Below, one piece after another: positions 18,176 to 27,956 of a stretch of 64,000 nt of DNA. Made by a program: the position numbers and the translations under genes. Where the stretch lies: NCBI GenBank assembly GCA_029055875.1, contig JAIDCJ010000021.1, forward strand, positions 25,245-89,244, written 5' to 3'. This stretch comes from Clostridia bacterium (GTDB lineage: Bacteria; Bacillota; Clostridia; Christensenellales; Borkfalkiaceae). Position 1 is the first letter of the stretch; each line of letters opens with the position of its first letter. The notes under the pieces were generated by a model. The model made no database searches and was not told the origin of the DNA. It saw nothing but the letters and a program-made list of their open reading frames with translations.

Positions 18176-19306
18176 ATGAAAATTACTACGGCGGGCGAAT
18201 CGCACGGAAAAGCGATTATTGCAATTATCGAGGGACTGCCTTCGGGGCTTGCAATCGATTTAGACGAAATAAACGCGCAGCTCGCTTTGCGCCAAAGCGG
18301 ATACGGCAGAGGCGGCAGACAAAAAATCGAAAAGGACGAAGTGGAAATTCTTGCGGGCGTGCGGAATAAAACGACGCTCGGCAGTCCCGTTGCGCTTGCC
18401 GTGTTTAACCGCGACTATGAGAATTGGAAGGCGTATATGGCACCCGAGGGGTGCGACGTTTCCGAGCGTACGCTCACCAAGGTGCGCCCCGGACATGCCG
18501 ACCTTGCGGGCACGAAAAAATTCTACACTCAGGACGCTCGCAATATTTTGGAGCGCGCTTCCGCCCGCGAAACTGCGGTGCGCGTGGCAGCGGGCAGTAT
18601 CTGCCGTCAGCTCTTAAAAACGCTCGGTGTGGAAATCACGGGCTACGTTCGTTCGGTGGCTTCCGTGAAGGACGAGAAAGAATATACGTTTGAGGAAATT
18701 CAAAAGGGGCGGCTTTCCGACCTCTTTATGATAGACGGAAAAAAGCAGGACGAGGCAAAGCGCACGATTGAAAAAATAAAGGCGGACGGCAATACCTGCG
18801 GCGGCGTCTTGGAGCTTCGCGTAAAGGGCTTAAAGAGCGGCTTCGGCAGTTGTATGACGTATGCCGAAAAGTTAGACGCACGCCTTGCGGGTGCGCTCAT
18901 GAGCGTGCAGGCAATCAAGGGCGTGGAAGTCGGGCTCGGCTTCGAGGCGGCGGAAAAATGCGGCAGCGAAGTGCACGACGAAATCTACTTTGAAAAGGGC
19001 GAATACGTTCGCAAAACCAACCGTGCGGGCGGGATTGAGGGCGGTATGAGTAACGGCGAAGAGATTATCATTCGCGCGGCAATGAAGCCCATTCCCACGC
19101 TCATGCGCGGCTTAAATACCGTTGATATTCTCACGAAAGAAGCGTGCCGCGCGGCCGCAGAACGGAGCGACGTTACGGCGATTCTTGCCTGCGAAGTCAT
19201 TCTCGAAAGCGTGCTTGCGGGTGAGCTTGCGGCGGCTGTGTTAGAGCGTTTGGGCGGGGATAATCTGAAAGAAATTCAGGATCGCTACGGGAGGCTTCCC
19301 GCATGA
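18176..19306 (+). CDS. aroC: chorismate synthase
   Basis: A 376-aa FMN-dependent enzyme making chorismate from EPSP, the last shikimate step. Signatures: GESHGKAIIAIIEGLPSG at the N-terminus, RQSGYGRGGR, RPGHADLAG, and GIEGGMSNGEEIIIRAAMKP. ATG at 18176 is preceded by GGAG; the ORF track start at 18080 is in the previous gene. First gene of aroC-aroB-aroE-aroQ-aroK, all linked by overlapping stops and starts. Confidence 0.97.
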   Translation: MKITTAGESHGKAIIAIIEGLPSGLAIDLDEINAQLALRQSGYGRGGRQKIEKDEVEILAGVRNKTTLGSPVALAVFNRDYENWKAYMAPEGCDVSERTLTKVRPGHADLAGTKKFYTQDARNILERASARETAVRVAAGSICRQLLKTLGVEITGYVRSVASVKDEKEYTFEEIQKGRLSDLFMIDGKKQDEAKRTIEKIKADGNTCGGVLELRVKGLKSGFGSCMTYAEKLDARLAGALMSVQAIKGVEVGLGFEAAEKCGSEVHDEIYFEKGEYVRKTNRAGGIEGGMSNGEEIIIRAAMKPIPTLMRGLNTVDILTKEACRAAAERSDVTAILACEVILESVLAGELAAAVLERLGGDNLKEIQDRYGRLPA

Positions 19307-20346
19307 GAACCTTTCAAATTCAAACGGAAGTGCCCGCAGAAAAGAGCGTGATTCTCTGCGAAAAGGGCGCGTTCGAGCGTGAGGAAATTGCGGGTTCGTT
19401 CGTGTTTACCGATACGAACGTGCTTGCCCTCTACGAAAAGAAAATCAAGAAAAAGTTTCCGCGCACGCGCATTTTTGCAATGGAAGCGGGGGAAGAGCAT
19501 AAAACGCCCGAAACGCTTTTTGCGCTGCTGGGCGAAATGGCGAAGGCGGGACTGCACAGAAAAGATACCCTCGTTTGTATCGGCGGCGGCGTCGTGGGGG
19601 ATATCGGCGGGCTTGCAAGCGCGCTGTATATGCGCGGAATAAACTGCGTGCAGGTGCCTACTACCTTGCTTGCGCAGGTAGATTCTTCCGTCGGCGGAAA
19701 GACGGCCGTTGACTTCGAGGGCGTGAAAAATCTCGTTGGCGTATTCCGTCAGCCCTCCCGTGTGATTGTGGACAGCGAATTTTTATCGACGCTTCCCGAG
19801 CGCGAAATCCGTTGCGGCGTGGGGGAAATCGTAAAGCATTCGGCACTCAGCGGCGCGCTGTTCGACCGCCTCGTTGCCAACCGTATGCGACTGTTCGATT
19901 TGGAGTTCCTCGGCGGTATCATAGCAGATAACATTGCAATTAAGGCGGAAATCGTGCAAAGAGATCCGCATGAATCCGGTTTAAGAAAGTTCCTCAATAT
20001 CGGGCATACCACGGGGCACGCGTTCGAGCTCTCGGACGGAAAGCTCTCGCACGGTGAATACGTGCTGTACGGAATGCTCTACGAAATTGAAATTGCAAAG
20101 AAGTATTTGAAGTGCGACGAAGCGTATTTGCGCGTGCTTTATAACTTAGCACTCAAGGCACTCGGCGAAGTGCCGAAAACGGATCCTTTGCAGGCGGCGG
20201 AGCTTGCGAAGCTCGATAAAAAGAATAGCGCGAGTGACAAAATCTCGCTTGCCGTTCCCACGGCAAAGGGGAAATGCGAACTGTTGGAGCTCACCTTTGC
20301 GCAATACAAGCGGGAGCTCAAACGAATCGGGGAGGCGTTATGTTAA
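19303..20346 (+). CDS. aroB: 3-dehydroquinate synthase
   Basis: A 347-aa NAD- and metal-dependent enzyme turning DAHP into 3-dehydroquinate. NAD-binding loop GGGVVGDIGGLASALYMRG; metal and substrate region VPTTLLAQVDSSVGGKTAVDF; metal ligands in EIVKHSALSG and NIGHTTGHAFE. Overlaps aroC by 4 bp and aroE by 7 bp. Confidence 0.97.
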   Translation: MRTFQIQTEVPAEKSVILCEKGAFEREEIAGSFVFTDTNVLALYEKKIKKKFPRTRIFAMEAGEEHKTPETLFALLGEMAKAGLHRKDTLVCIGGGVVGDIGGLASALYMRGINCVQVPTTLLAQVDSSVGGKTAVDFEGVKNLVGVFRQPSRVIVDSEFLSTLPEREIRCGVGEIVKHSALSGALFDRLVANRMRLFDLEFLGGIIADNIAIKAEIVQRDPHESGLRKFLNIGHTTGHAFELSDGKLSHGEYVLYGMLYEIEIAKKYLKCDEAYLRVLYNLALKALGEVPKTDPLQAAELAKLDKKNSASDKISLAVPTAKGKCELLELTFAQYKRELKRIGEALC

Positions 20347-21140
20347 AGCTTGCCGTCATCGGGAAGGACGTTTCAAAATCGCTTAGCCCCTCTATGCATC
20401 ATTTTATTTTGAAGGCAATGGGCGAGAGCTGTTCGTACGATAAAATTTCCATTCCGCCCGAGGAGTTTTCCGCGCGGGCGGAAAAGCTGTTTGAAGCCTA
20501 CGACGCATTCAACGTAACCATTCCCTTCAAGGGGGATATTATTCCCTATTTGAAGGAGCTGAAAGGCGACGCGCTTTCCTTCGGGGCGGTGAATACCGTG
20601 CTTTCCAAGGAGCGTTTCGGGTTCAACACGGACGGCTACGGGTTCCTTTTAATGCTCGAAAATGCGGGCGTGGAAGTGGCGGGCAAAACGGTGCTGGTGC
20701 TCGGCGCGGGCGGCGCGGGCAGAAGCTGTGTGAAAAAACTCATTGAGGCGGGCGCAAAGGTCAGCGTCTATGAGAGAAGCAAAGAAAGACTGCAAAGCGT
20801 TTACGAGGAATTCGGCGGTTTTACGCCGCTTGACGAAATCCCGCTGAAAGCGTTTAATATTATCGTAAACTGCACGGGAATCGGCATGCACGATACGGTG
20901 GGAAAATCGCCCGTCGGGGAAGATTTGCTTGCGCTGTGCAATACGGCGGTCGATCTCATATACGAGCCCGAGGAGTCCGAATTTTTACGGCTTGCAAGGG
21001 GGCTTAATAAGAAAACCGTGAACGGCGCGGCAATGCTCTTTTATCAGGCGTATATGAGCGATTGCATTTATTTAGGGAAAAAACCGTCTGCGGCGCAGGC
21101 GAAAGAGCTATGGAATCACTATCGGGAGGAAGGAATATGA
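20340..21140 (+). CDS. aroE: shikimate dehydrogenase
   Basis: A 266-aa NADP-dependent reductase of 3-dehydroshikimate. Substrate-binding SLSPSMHH near the N-terminus, the catalytic Lys/Asp pair in NVTIPFKGD and FNTDGYGF, and the Rossmann motif VLGAGGAGRSC. ATG at 20340 lies inside the aroB end; the ORF track start 20274 is in another frame region and too early. Overlaps aroQ by 4 bp. Confidence 0.96.
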   Translation: MLKLAVIGKDVSKSLSPSMHHFILKAMGESCSYDKISIPPEEFSARAEKLFEAYDAFNVTIPFKGDIIPYLKELKGDALSFGAVNTVLSKERFGFNTDGYGFLLMLENAGVEVAGKTVLVLGAGGAGRSCVKKLIEAGAKVSVYERSKERLQSVYEEFGGFTPLDEIPLKAFNIIVNCTGIGMHDTVGKSPVGEDLLALCNTAVDLIYEPEESEFLRLARGLNKKTVNGAAMLFYQAYMSDCIYLGKKPSAAQAKELWNHYREEGI

Positions 21141-21559
21141 AACTGCTTATTTTGAACGGAGTTAATTTGAACTTAACGGGAAAGCGCGAAAAGGACGTTT
21201 ACGGCGTGGAAACGCTTGACGATATCAACCGCGAGTTGCAGGCGCACGCCAAGAAAAACGGTTATAGTGTAGACTGCTTTCAGAGCAATTTAGAGGGCGA
21301 GCTTTGCACGCAGATCCAGAACGCAGAGGGCAAGTACGACGGAATCGTTTTGAATGCGGGCGCGTTCACGCATTATTCGCTCGCCATTCGCGATGCGATT
21401 GCGGCGGTCAGCCTGCCCGTTGTGGAAGTGCATATGTCGAACGTTCACGCAAGGGAAGAGTTCCGTGAAAAGTCGGTACTCACGGAAGTTTGCAAGGGCG
21501 AAATTCTCGGCTTCGGCAAGAACAGTTATCTGCTTGCCATGGAGAGCTTCCGCTTATGA
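21137..21559 (+). CDS. aroQ: type II 3-dehydroquinate dehydratase
   Basis: A 140-aa dodecameric type II dehydroquinase. Motifs: LNGVNLNLTGKREKDVYG with the catalytic Tyr, NAGAFTHYSLAIRDAI, and VEVHMSNVHAREEFREKSV with the catalytic His. ATG at 21137 follows GGAGGAAGG. Overlaps aroK by 4 bp. Confidence 0.97.
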   Translation: MKLLILNGVNLNLTGKREKDVYGVETLDDINRELQAHAKKNGYSVDCFQSNLEGELCTQIQNAEGKYDGIVLNAGAFTHYSLAIRDAIAAVSLPVVEVHMSNVHAREEFREKSVLTEVCKGEILGFGKNSYLLAMESFRL

Positions 21560-22062
21560 ACGTCGTACTCTGCGGCATGATGGGCGCGGGGAAGTCGACC
21601 GTCGGATTTCAACTTGCACGGCTTGCAGGCAAAAAATGGGTTGATACCGATTATTTGATTGAAAAGCGGTACGGAAAGATTTCCGATATTTTTGCGTCGC
21701 GCGGCGAGGCGTATTTCCGCGCGCTGGAAACGGATACGGTGCGCTCGCTCTCTCAAAAGGACGGGCTCGTCATTTCTACGGGCGGCGGACTTGTGATGCG
21801 GGAAGAGAACTGCGCGCTTTTGAAAGAGAACGGCAAAATCGTCTTTTTGCGGGCAAAACTTCAAACGCTTCTATCCCGCGTGAAGTTAGACGGCACCCGC
21901 CCGCTCCTCAAAGAGGGCAATGTGGAAGAAAAGCTTACTGCGTTGTTAGAGGAGAGAATGCCCGTATACGAGCGCGTATCCGATTTGATTGTGGATACCG
22001 ACGGAAAGAAGAAATACGAAATCGCGCGGGAGATTTTTGAGAGGTTGGAGGGGGCACTATGA
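21556..22062 (+). CDS. aroK: shikimate kinase
   Basis: A 168-aa P-loop kinase phosphorylating shikimate. Walker A GMMGAGKST, shikimate-binding DTDYLIEKRYG, the GGG motif STGGGLVMRE and a lid with DGTRPLL. Overlaps the dehydrogenase downstream by 4 bp. The gene for the next step, aroA (EPSP synthase), is not in this cluster or in the window. Confidence 0.96.
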   Translation: MNVVLCGMMGAGKSTVGFQLARLAGKKWVDTDYLIEKRYGKISDIFASRGEAYFRALETDTVRSLSQKDGLVISTGGGLVMREENCALLKENGKIVFLRAKLQTLLSRVKLDGTRPLLKEGNVEEKLTALLEERMPVYERVSDLIVDTDGKKKYEIAREIFERLEGAL

Positions 22063-22754
22063 AACGCGCACTTGTGAGCGGCGGCACGCGCGGAATCGGG
22101 CTTGCGGTATGTAAGCTCCTTATAAAAGACGGATATGCGGTGACTGCGCTCTATTCTAAGGGCGAGGGCTTGGAAGAGGCGAAAAAGCAGCTTCCCGAAG
22201 TGGAATTTTTGCAAGCTGACGTTTCGGACGAAAACGCGGTAAAAGCCGTGTTCGAGAAAATTCCTCGGCTCGATTTGCTCGTGAACAACGCGGGCGTATC
22301 GCTCTATAAACAGGTGCAGGACACCACGCTTTCCGATTATCGGCGCGTAATGGATATCAATATAGGCGGCGCGTTTTTGTGCGTGAAATACGCCGTGAAA
22401 AAGATGCTTGAAAACGGCGGGGCAATCGTGAACATTTCCTCCGTCTGGGGGCAGGCGGGCGGCAGCTGCGAGAGCGTGTATTCCGCTTCCAAGGGCGCGG
22501 TAGACGGCTTTACCAAAGCGCTTGCAAAGGAGCTTGCGCCGAGCGGCATTACCGTGAACTGCGTATCACCGGGGGTAATCGATACCCGAATGAATGCGCA
22601 TTTGAAGAAAGAGGACAGGGCGGCGCTTTGCGAAGAAATTCCGCTCGGGCGGTTCGGCACGCCGGAAGAGGTCGCCGAGGCGGTTTTGTTCCTTGCCAAA
22701 GCAAAATATATCACGGGGCAGATTCTTGCCGTCAACGGCGGGTTTTACATCTGA
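22059..22754 (+). CDS. short-chain dehydrogenase/reductase (FabG-like)
   Basis: A 231-aa Rossmann-fold SDR. NADP-binding SGGTRGIGLAVCK, NNAG motif VNNAGVSL, catalytic Ser in NISSVWG and the Tyr/Lys pair in YSASKGA. Closest in appearance to 3-oxoacyl-ACP reductase FabG. It is translationally coupled to aroK rather than to fatty-acid genes, so its substrate may differ. Confidence 0.85.
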   Translation: MKRALVSGGTRGIGLAVCKLLIKDGYAVTALYSKGEGLEEAKKQLPEVEFLQADVSDENAVKAVFEKIPRLDLLVNNAGVSLYKQVQDTTLSDYRRVMDINIGGAFLCVKYAVKKMLENGGAIVNISSVWGQAGGSCESVYSASKGAVDGFTKALAKELAPSGITVNCVSPGVIDTRMNAHLKKEDRAALCEEIPLGRFGTPEEVAEAVLFLAKAKYITGQILAVNGGFYI

Positions 22755-22785
22755 TAACAAAGTCTTCAAAAGGAGGAATTAAATT

Positions 22786-25071
22786 ATGCTACAAGTAAAA
22801 GATTTACGCAAGGAATACGTAACGGATAAGAGCGTTATAACAAAGGCGCTTGACGGCGTTACGCTGGATTTCCCCGAAACCGGCATGGTTTTTATTCTCG
22901 GCAAATCGGGAAGCGGGAAATCGACCTTGCTCAACCTCTGCGGCGGACTCGATAAGGTAACTTCGGGCGAAATAATTATCAACGGCAAAAGCAGCAAAAA
23001 TTTTACCGGAAAGGATTTCGACAGCTACCGCAATACCTTCGTGGGATTCGTTTTTCAGGAATATAACGTTCTGGAAGACTATACCGTGGCGGAGAACGTG
23101 GCGCTTGCCATGGAGCTGCAAGGCAAGAAGCGCAATCGGGAAGAGATTGCAAGCATTCTCAACGAAGTGGAAATGGCGGAGCTTGCTTCCCGTAAATCGG
23201 GTACTCTCTCGGGCGGGCAAAAGCAAAGGGTTGCCATTGCGCGCGCGATTGTGAAGCAACCGGAAATTATTTTGGCGGACGAGCCCACGGGCGCGTTGGA
23301 TAGTGAAACGGGAACGCAGATTTTCGAGTTGCTTAAAAAGCTCTCTGCAAGCAGGCTCGTTCTCGTCGTTTCGCACGACCGCGATTTTGCAGAGCAGTAT
23401 GCCGACCGCATTATCGAGTTGAAGGACGGCAAGGTAGATTCCGACGTCGTTTGTACGGAAGGCAAGGAAGATAAGAAAGAGGTGTCCCAAGAAACGGGCG
23501 CCGCGATAGAGCCATTAGCCGAGCGTAAAGAAACGGAGTTCATCCGCGCCCGCTTGCCGTTCAAGCACGTGCTGCGCATGGGCTTCAAAAGCTTAAAAGG
23601 AAAGCCTGTACGGTTTGCCTTCTCCATTATCCTATGTATCTTTGCGTTTGTGCTCTTAGGACTTTCTTCCACGCTCATGTTTTATAGCGAAAAAAGCGTG
23701 GTTGTGGAAACCATGAGGCTTAGCCCCGGCAATTACGTTACGGTGGGCAAGGGCTTTGAAACAAGACTGTTTTACCATTATAACGACGGAAGAGTAGAAG
23801 AGAATGGGGATTCGCTTCGGAAGAGCACCGGTTTTACGGTAGAAGAATACGAACAGTTCCAAAGAAAATATCCCGACGCTTTGGCGAAGGTATCTTTTTT
23901 CAATGAACCGTATAATTTTGAATTGAGCAGTGATACGTGGGATTATTACGGAACTATAGATCAATACGTGATTGCAAATCCCTCCTTAAAGGTTTTGGCG
24001 GGCAGGCTTCCCGCTGCATCCGATGAAATTGCGATTCCCGAGTTTTTGTTCAACGCGATGAAGCTGGAACAAACAAAATTTGTATTTGTTACAGAGGAGG
24101 ACGTTGCAGCGGGACAGCTCGTAAACGAGAGCGCACCCAAACATACCGTCTCTACGTATGAAGACGTGTTATATTCCCAAAGCAATCCCGCAACGATTTT
24201 TGTGAACGGAGGAGCGCAAACGTTCAATTTTAAGATTGTAGGGGTTTATCAGAGTGATAAAGAGCCCGCCGCATATAAATCGCTGAAAAGGGCGGTGGAA
24301 AACGGAGAGGATACGGATACGGGTGATTTTCCGGAACAGAGTTCCGCGTGGAGTCGTGTGCGGGATAATGGTTTTTATAGCTATTTTGCTCTATCGACGG
24401 AATTTCTTATGGAATACGGTCATCTGTACGAGCGGAAGCCCGTTGTATTCGAGCCTCATGAATCGGAGCACTCTTGGGAAGAATATCAATCGAACTATAC
24501 GCAAACGCCCGACTCCATTATTGACGGAATCATCTTGAAGCACAGCCACAATCTTTCCAAATTGAACCGGATTGTGGGGCTTGCCTATGAAAAACACGCA
24601 GACGATTCTTATTTTACTGTAAACTCGCCCGTTCTGAGCGAGCTGAATCAGGTGAATAGGCAGGTTGGGTTATTCAGAAACGCTTTCTTATATGCGGGAC
24701 TTGGGCTGACCGTGTTTGCATTCCTGTTGATGTTTAACCTCATTTCCGTATCCGTCATCACGAAAAAGAAGGATATCGGAATTTTACGTGCGCTCGGTGC
24801 GCGCAGCTTAGACGTGTTCTTCGTCTTCTTTGTGGAAGCGCTTATGATTGCGCTCGTCAGCAGTGTGGCGGCGTTTGCTTTTTCGGCGATTATCTGCTAC
24901 GTTTTGGATATTATGATGATAAAAACCATAAAGGCGGCGATATTTGTATTCGGAATTTTCCCGATGCTCTTTATTTTGGGAATTGCCGCGCTTACTTCGT
25001 TTTTAGCAACGCTTATCCCCGTTGCGAATTACACGAAAAAATCTCCCGTGGAAAGTATTCGTATGCCGTAA
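22786..25071 (+). CDS. ABC transporter, fused ATPase and FtsX-type permease (MacB-like)
   Basis: A 761-aa single-chain ABC protein of the type VII (MacB/LolCDE/FtsX) class. N-terminal ATPase: GKSGSGKSTLLN, LSGGQKQRVAIARA, LADEPTGALDSE. The first transmembrane helix is at about 280-300, then a large extracytoplasmic domain of about 320 aa, then three C-terminal helices with the FtsX motif DIGILRALGAR. It probably acts in mechanotransmission, resistance to cell-envelope agents or lipoprotein-type export, not classical pumping. AAAGGAGG ribosome-binding site, followed by a terminator. No two-component system is adjacent. Confidence 0.9.
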   Translation: MLQVKDLRKEYVTDKSVITKALDGVTLDFPETGMVFILGKSGSGKSTLLNLCGGLDKVTSGEIIINGKSSKNFTGKDFDSYRNTFVGFVFQEYNVLEDYTVAENVALAMELQGKKRNREEIASILNEVEMAELASRKSGTLSGGQKQRVAIARAIVKQPEIILADEPTGALDSETGTQIFELLKKLSASRLVLVVSHDRDFAEQYADRIIELKDGKVDSDVVCTEGKEDKKEVSQETGAAIEPLAERKETEFIRARLPFKHVLRMGFKSLKGKPVRFAFSIILCIFAFVLLGLSSTLMFYSEKSVVVETMRLSPGNYVTVGKGFETRLFYHYNDGRVEENGDSLRKSTGFTVEEYEQFQRKYPDALAKVSFFNEPYNFELSSDTWDYYGTIDQYVIANPSLKVLAGRLPAASDEIAIPEFLFNAMKLEQTKFVFVTEEDVAAGQLVNESAPKHTVSTYEDVLYSQSNPATIFVNGGAQTFNFKIVGVYQSDKEPAAYKSLKRAVENGEDTDTGDFPEQSSAWSRVRDNGFYSYFALSTEFLMEYGHLYERKPVVFEPHESEHSWEEYQSNYTQTPDSIIDGIILKHSHNLSKLNRIVGLAYEKHADDSYFTVNSPVLSELNQVNRQVGLFRNAFLYAGLGLTVFAFLLMFNLISVSVITKKKDIGILRALGARSLDVFFVFFVEALMIALVSSVAAFAFSAIICYVLDIMMIKTIKAAIFVFGIFPMLFILGIAALTSFLATLIPVANYTKKSPVESIRMP

Positions 25072-25117
25072 TCGAATCGGGAAGCGGTGTGACAATAGAA
25101 AAAATTGAAAATTTATG

Positions 25118-25156
25118 AAAAAAAATCTCCTAAAAAAAAGGAGTTTTTTTCTTTTT
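25118..25156 (+). terminator. rho-independent terminator after the ABC gene
   Basis: A-rich left flank, CTCC stem, A-rich loop, GGAG and a run of seven T. The core stem is short (4 bp plus flanking A/T pairs). Confidence 0.7.
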
Positions 25157-25173
25157 TGACGAAATAACAAGAG

Positions 25174-26163
25174 ATGAAGGAAATAACCTTTGAAAAAGAG
25201 CGGGCGTTTTTATCGCCCTATGCAAAAAAGTCGTTCGAGAGCGCAGGGCGGGAACGCCCCGAAAAACCCTGCAATATGCGGACGGACTTTCAACGCGATC
25301 GTGACCGCATTATCTACTCGAAATCCTTTCTGCGCCTCAAAAATAAGACGCAGGTCTTTTTCGCGCCCGACGGCGACCACTATATGTCCCGCCTGACGCA
25401 CACCTTGGACGTTTCGCAGATTGCGCGGTCTTTGGCACGCTGCTTACAGTTAAACGAGGACCTGACGGAAGCAATCGCGCTCGGGCACGATTTGGGGCAT
25501 ACGCCCTTCGGGCATATCGGCGAGCGCGTTCTCAATACGCTTTCGCCTACGGGCTTCAAGCACAGCGAGCAGAGTCTGCGCGTGGTGGACGTTTTGGAAA
25601 AGGACGGAAAGGGGCTCAACCTCACCTTCGAGGTGCGCGACGGAATTTTGAACCACACGAAGCGGGGAACCCCCGCAACCTTAGAGGGCGCGGCCGTATC
25701 GCTTGCCGACCGCATTGCGTATATCAATCACGATATCGAGGACGCGATTCGCGCGGGCTATCTCACGGAAGAAGAGCTCCCCAAGGATGCGGTGCGCATT
25801 TTCGGCGGGCATACCTCGGAGCGCATCAACTCGGCAATCGTCGATATTTACGAGGAATCGAAGGGGCAAAATTACGTTCGCATGTCCGAGAAAACGGGCA
25901 AGGCACTCGAAGAGCTTCGTTCCTTTATGTTCGAGCACGTTTACGAACGCGCGAATAAGCTCATACAAGAGAGTGCGGAGCGTATGCTCACCAATCTCTA
26001 TACATACTTTTTAGGCCGCCCCGAAGAGCTTCCCGAGCTCTACCGCCGTACGGCCGGGACGGACGTGCCCCGCGCGGTGTGCGATTATCTCTCTTCCATG
26101 ACGGATAAGTACGCCATCGGGGTATTCAACCGTCTGTTCGTGCCGAGGGAGGGAAGCGTATGA
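25174..26163 (+). CDS. dgt: dGTPase-like HD-domain triphosphohydrolase
   Basis: A 329-aa HD-domain protein expected to hydrolyse dNTPs to nucleosides and triphosphate. HD ligands: RLTHTLDVSQIARSLAR and LGHDLGHTPFGHIGE, with the later Asp in LADRIAYINHDIEDA. N-terminal LSPYAKKSFESAGR is typical of Firmicutes proteins. First gene of the dgt-dnaG-rpoD operon and overlaps dnaG by 4 bp. No good ribosome-binding site is visible before the ATG. Confidence 0.9.
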   Translation: MKEITFEKERAFLSPYAKKSFESAGRERPEKPCNMRTDFQRDRDRIIYSKSFLRLKNKTQVFFAPDGDHYMSRLTHTLDVSQIARSLARCLQLNEDLTEAIALGHDLGHTPFGHIGERVLNTLSPTGFKHSEQSLRVVDVLEKDGKGLNLTFEVRDGILNHTKRGTPATLEGAAVSLADRIAYINHDIEDAIRAGYLTEEELPKDAVRIFGGHTSERINSAIVDIYEESKGQNYVRMSEKTGKALEELRSFMFEHVYERANKLIQESAERMLTNLYTYFLGRPEELPELYRRTAGTDVPRAVCDYLSSMTDKYAIGVFNRLFVPREGSV

Positions 26164-27956
26164 GAAGCAACAATTCCGAATACGCCGAATTCCTGCGGGT
26201 ACTCAAAGAGAAAAACGATTTGGTGGACGTTATCGGCTCCTATCTCAAATTAGAACGCAGGGGCTACGACTACTGGGCGTGCTGTCCGTTCCACCACGAA
26301 AAGACGCCGTCCTTCCACATTAACGCGGCGGACAAGTACTACCACTGCTTCGGCTGCGGTGAATCGGGCGATATTATCAGCTTCGTAAAGGGGTATGAAA
26401 ACGTCGATTACGCGCAGGCAGTTCAAATTTTAGCGGCGCGGGTGGGGCTGGAAGTGCCCGCGTTTGACGATAGAAGCGCGGAAGAGAACGCCGAGAAAAA
26501 ACGCAAGCGGGACAGGCTCCTTGCCCTTTGCAAGGACACCGCGCGGTTTTACCTGAATAACCTCTATTCGGGGCGGGCGGAGAAGCACCTTGCCTACCTT
26601 GCAAAGCGCGGCGTTTCGCCCTCGACTATGAAAAAATTCGGAATCGGCGCGTCGCTCGATTTTGACGCGTTGCCCTCGCACCTGCTTGCGCAGGGCTACA
26701 CGGCGGAGGAATGCATTGAAAGCGGCGTATGCGCGAAGACGGAAAAGGGCAGGCTCTTTGATTCGCTCGGCGGCAGGCTGATTATTCCGATTATCAACCA
26801 CATGGACGAAGTGATTGCATTCGGCGGGCGGCTCCTTGAAAAGTCCGACCGTGCCAAATACAAAAACACGCGCGAAACCGTGCTGTTTAATAAGAGTAAA
26901 AATTTATACAATATCAACCTCGTGAAAAAGGAAAAGCGCGCGGGCGGGCTGTCGTCCGTGATTATGGTGGAGGGGTATATGGACGCCATTTCCCTCTACG
27001 AGGCGGGCTTCCATAACGTGGTAGCGAGTATGGGCACTTCGCTCACGAAGGAACAGGCGCGGCTTTGCAAGCGGTATTCCGAGAACGTGTTTATCAGCTA
27101 CGACGGCGATTTTGCGGGACAGAAGGCGAATCTCAGAGGACTGGATATTTTCAAGCAAGAGGGTATCAAGGTGCGCGTCGTGCCCATGCCCGAGGGGTTG
27201 GACCCCGACGACGTGATTCAAAAGCGCGGCGCGGAGGGGTATCGGAAATGCCTCGATAACGCCATGCCGCTCATTGACTACCGCATTTTTGCGGCGCAGA
27301 GGAAGTACGACTTAAACCGTACGGACGAGAAGCGCGACTTCGTGCGCGAAGCACTCGGCATTGTGCGCGAGGCGGAGAGCGCAACCGAGCGCGAGGAGCT
27401 TCTGAAAAAGATTTCTTCCGTTTCGGGCGTGACGCTTTCCGCGCTCATGCGCGATTTAGAGGCTCTGCCCGCGTTGCCCGCGGCGCAGGAGCCCAAATCC
27501 GTAGCGGTAAAGGAAGACAGCGCGGACGGTATTAAAAAGGCGGCGCGGTTCGTGCTTGCGGCGTGCCTGCTCTCCAAGCCCTACGCCATGGAGCAGGATT
27601 TAAGCGAAATCGAATTTACGGAAGAGGAGCACCGCGTGATCGCGCAGTATATTGCCGAGGGGCGGGAGACTGGCACCCTTCGCCCGAGCGGAATATTCGA
27701 TTTGCTCGGTTCGGATTCGGCGGAGCTGTGCGAGGTGCTGAACCTCGATTACGGCGACAATCTCGACAGCGAGGCGGGCAAAAAATATTTTCTTGACAGT
27801 ATTGCTACCTTGCAGCGCAGGACGCTTGCAGAAAAGAAAGCCTTGGAGACGGAGAAGTTGGCAGCTGCTTCGCCCGAGGAAAAGCGGGAGATACTTGCCC
27901 GCATTGACGAGTACACCAAAAAGATGAAAAACATTCGCATCGGAGGAAAAATATGA
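26160..27956 (+). CDS. dnaG: DNA primase
   Basis: A 598-aa primase that makes RNA primers for replication. CHC2 zinc finger ([13 protein letters not shown] to HCFGCG), an RNA polymerase-like core, TOPRIM motifs [12 protein letters not shown] and [12 protein letters not shown], and a C-terminal helicase-interaction region of about 150 residues. Length is normal. Positioned between dgt and rpoD with 4-bp overlaps, the Firmicutes macromolecular synthesis arrangement. Confidence 0.97.
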   Translation: MRSNNSEYAEFLRVLKEKNDLVDVIGSYLKLERRGYDYWACCPFHHEKTPSFHINAADKYYHCFGCGESGDIISFVKGYENVDYAQAVQILAARVGLEVPAFDDRSAEENAEKKRKRDRLLALCKDTARFYLNNLYSGRAEKHLAYLAKRGVSPSTMKKFGIGASLDFDALPSHLLAQGYTAEECIESGVCAKTEKGRLFDSLGGRLIIPIINHMDEVIAFGGRLLEKSDRAKYKNTRETVLFNKSKNLYNINLVKKEKRAGGLSSVIMVEGYMDAISLYEAGFHNVVASMGTSLTKEQARLCKRYSENVFISYDGDFAGQKANLRGLDIFKQEGIKVRVVPMPEGLDPDDVIQKRGAEGYRKCLDNAMPLIDYRIFAAQRKYDLNRTDEKRDFVREALGIVREAESATEREELLKKISSVSGVTLSALMRDLEALPALPAAQEPKSVAVKEDSADGIKKAARFVLAACLLSKPYAMEQDLSEIEFTEEEHRVIAQYIAEGRETGTLRPSGIFDLLGSDSAELCEVLNLDYGDNLDSEAGKKYFLDSIATLQRRTLAEKKALETEKLAAASPEEKREILARIDEYTKKMKNIRIGGKI

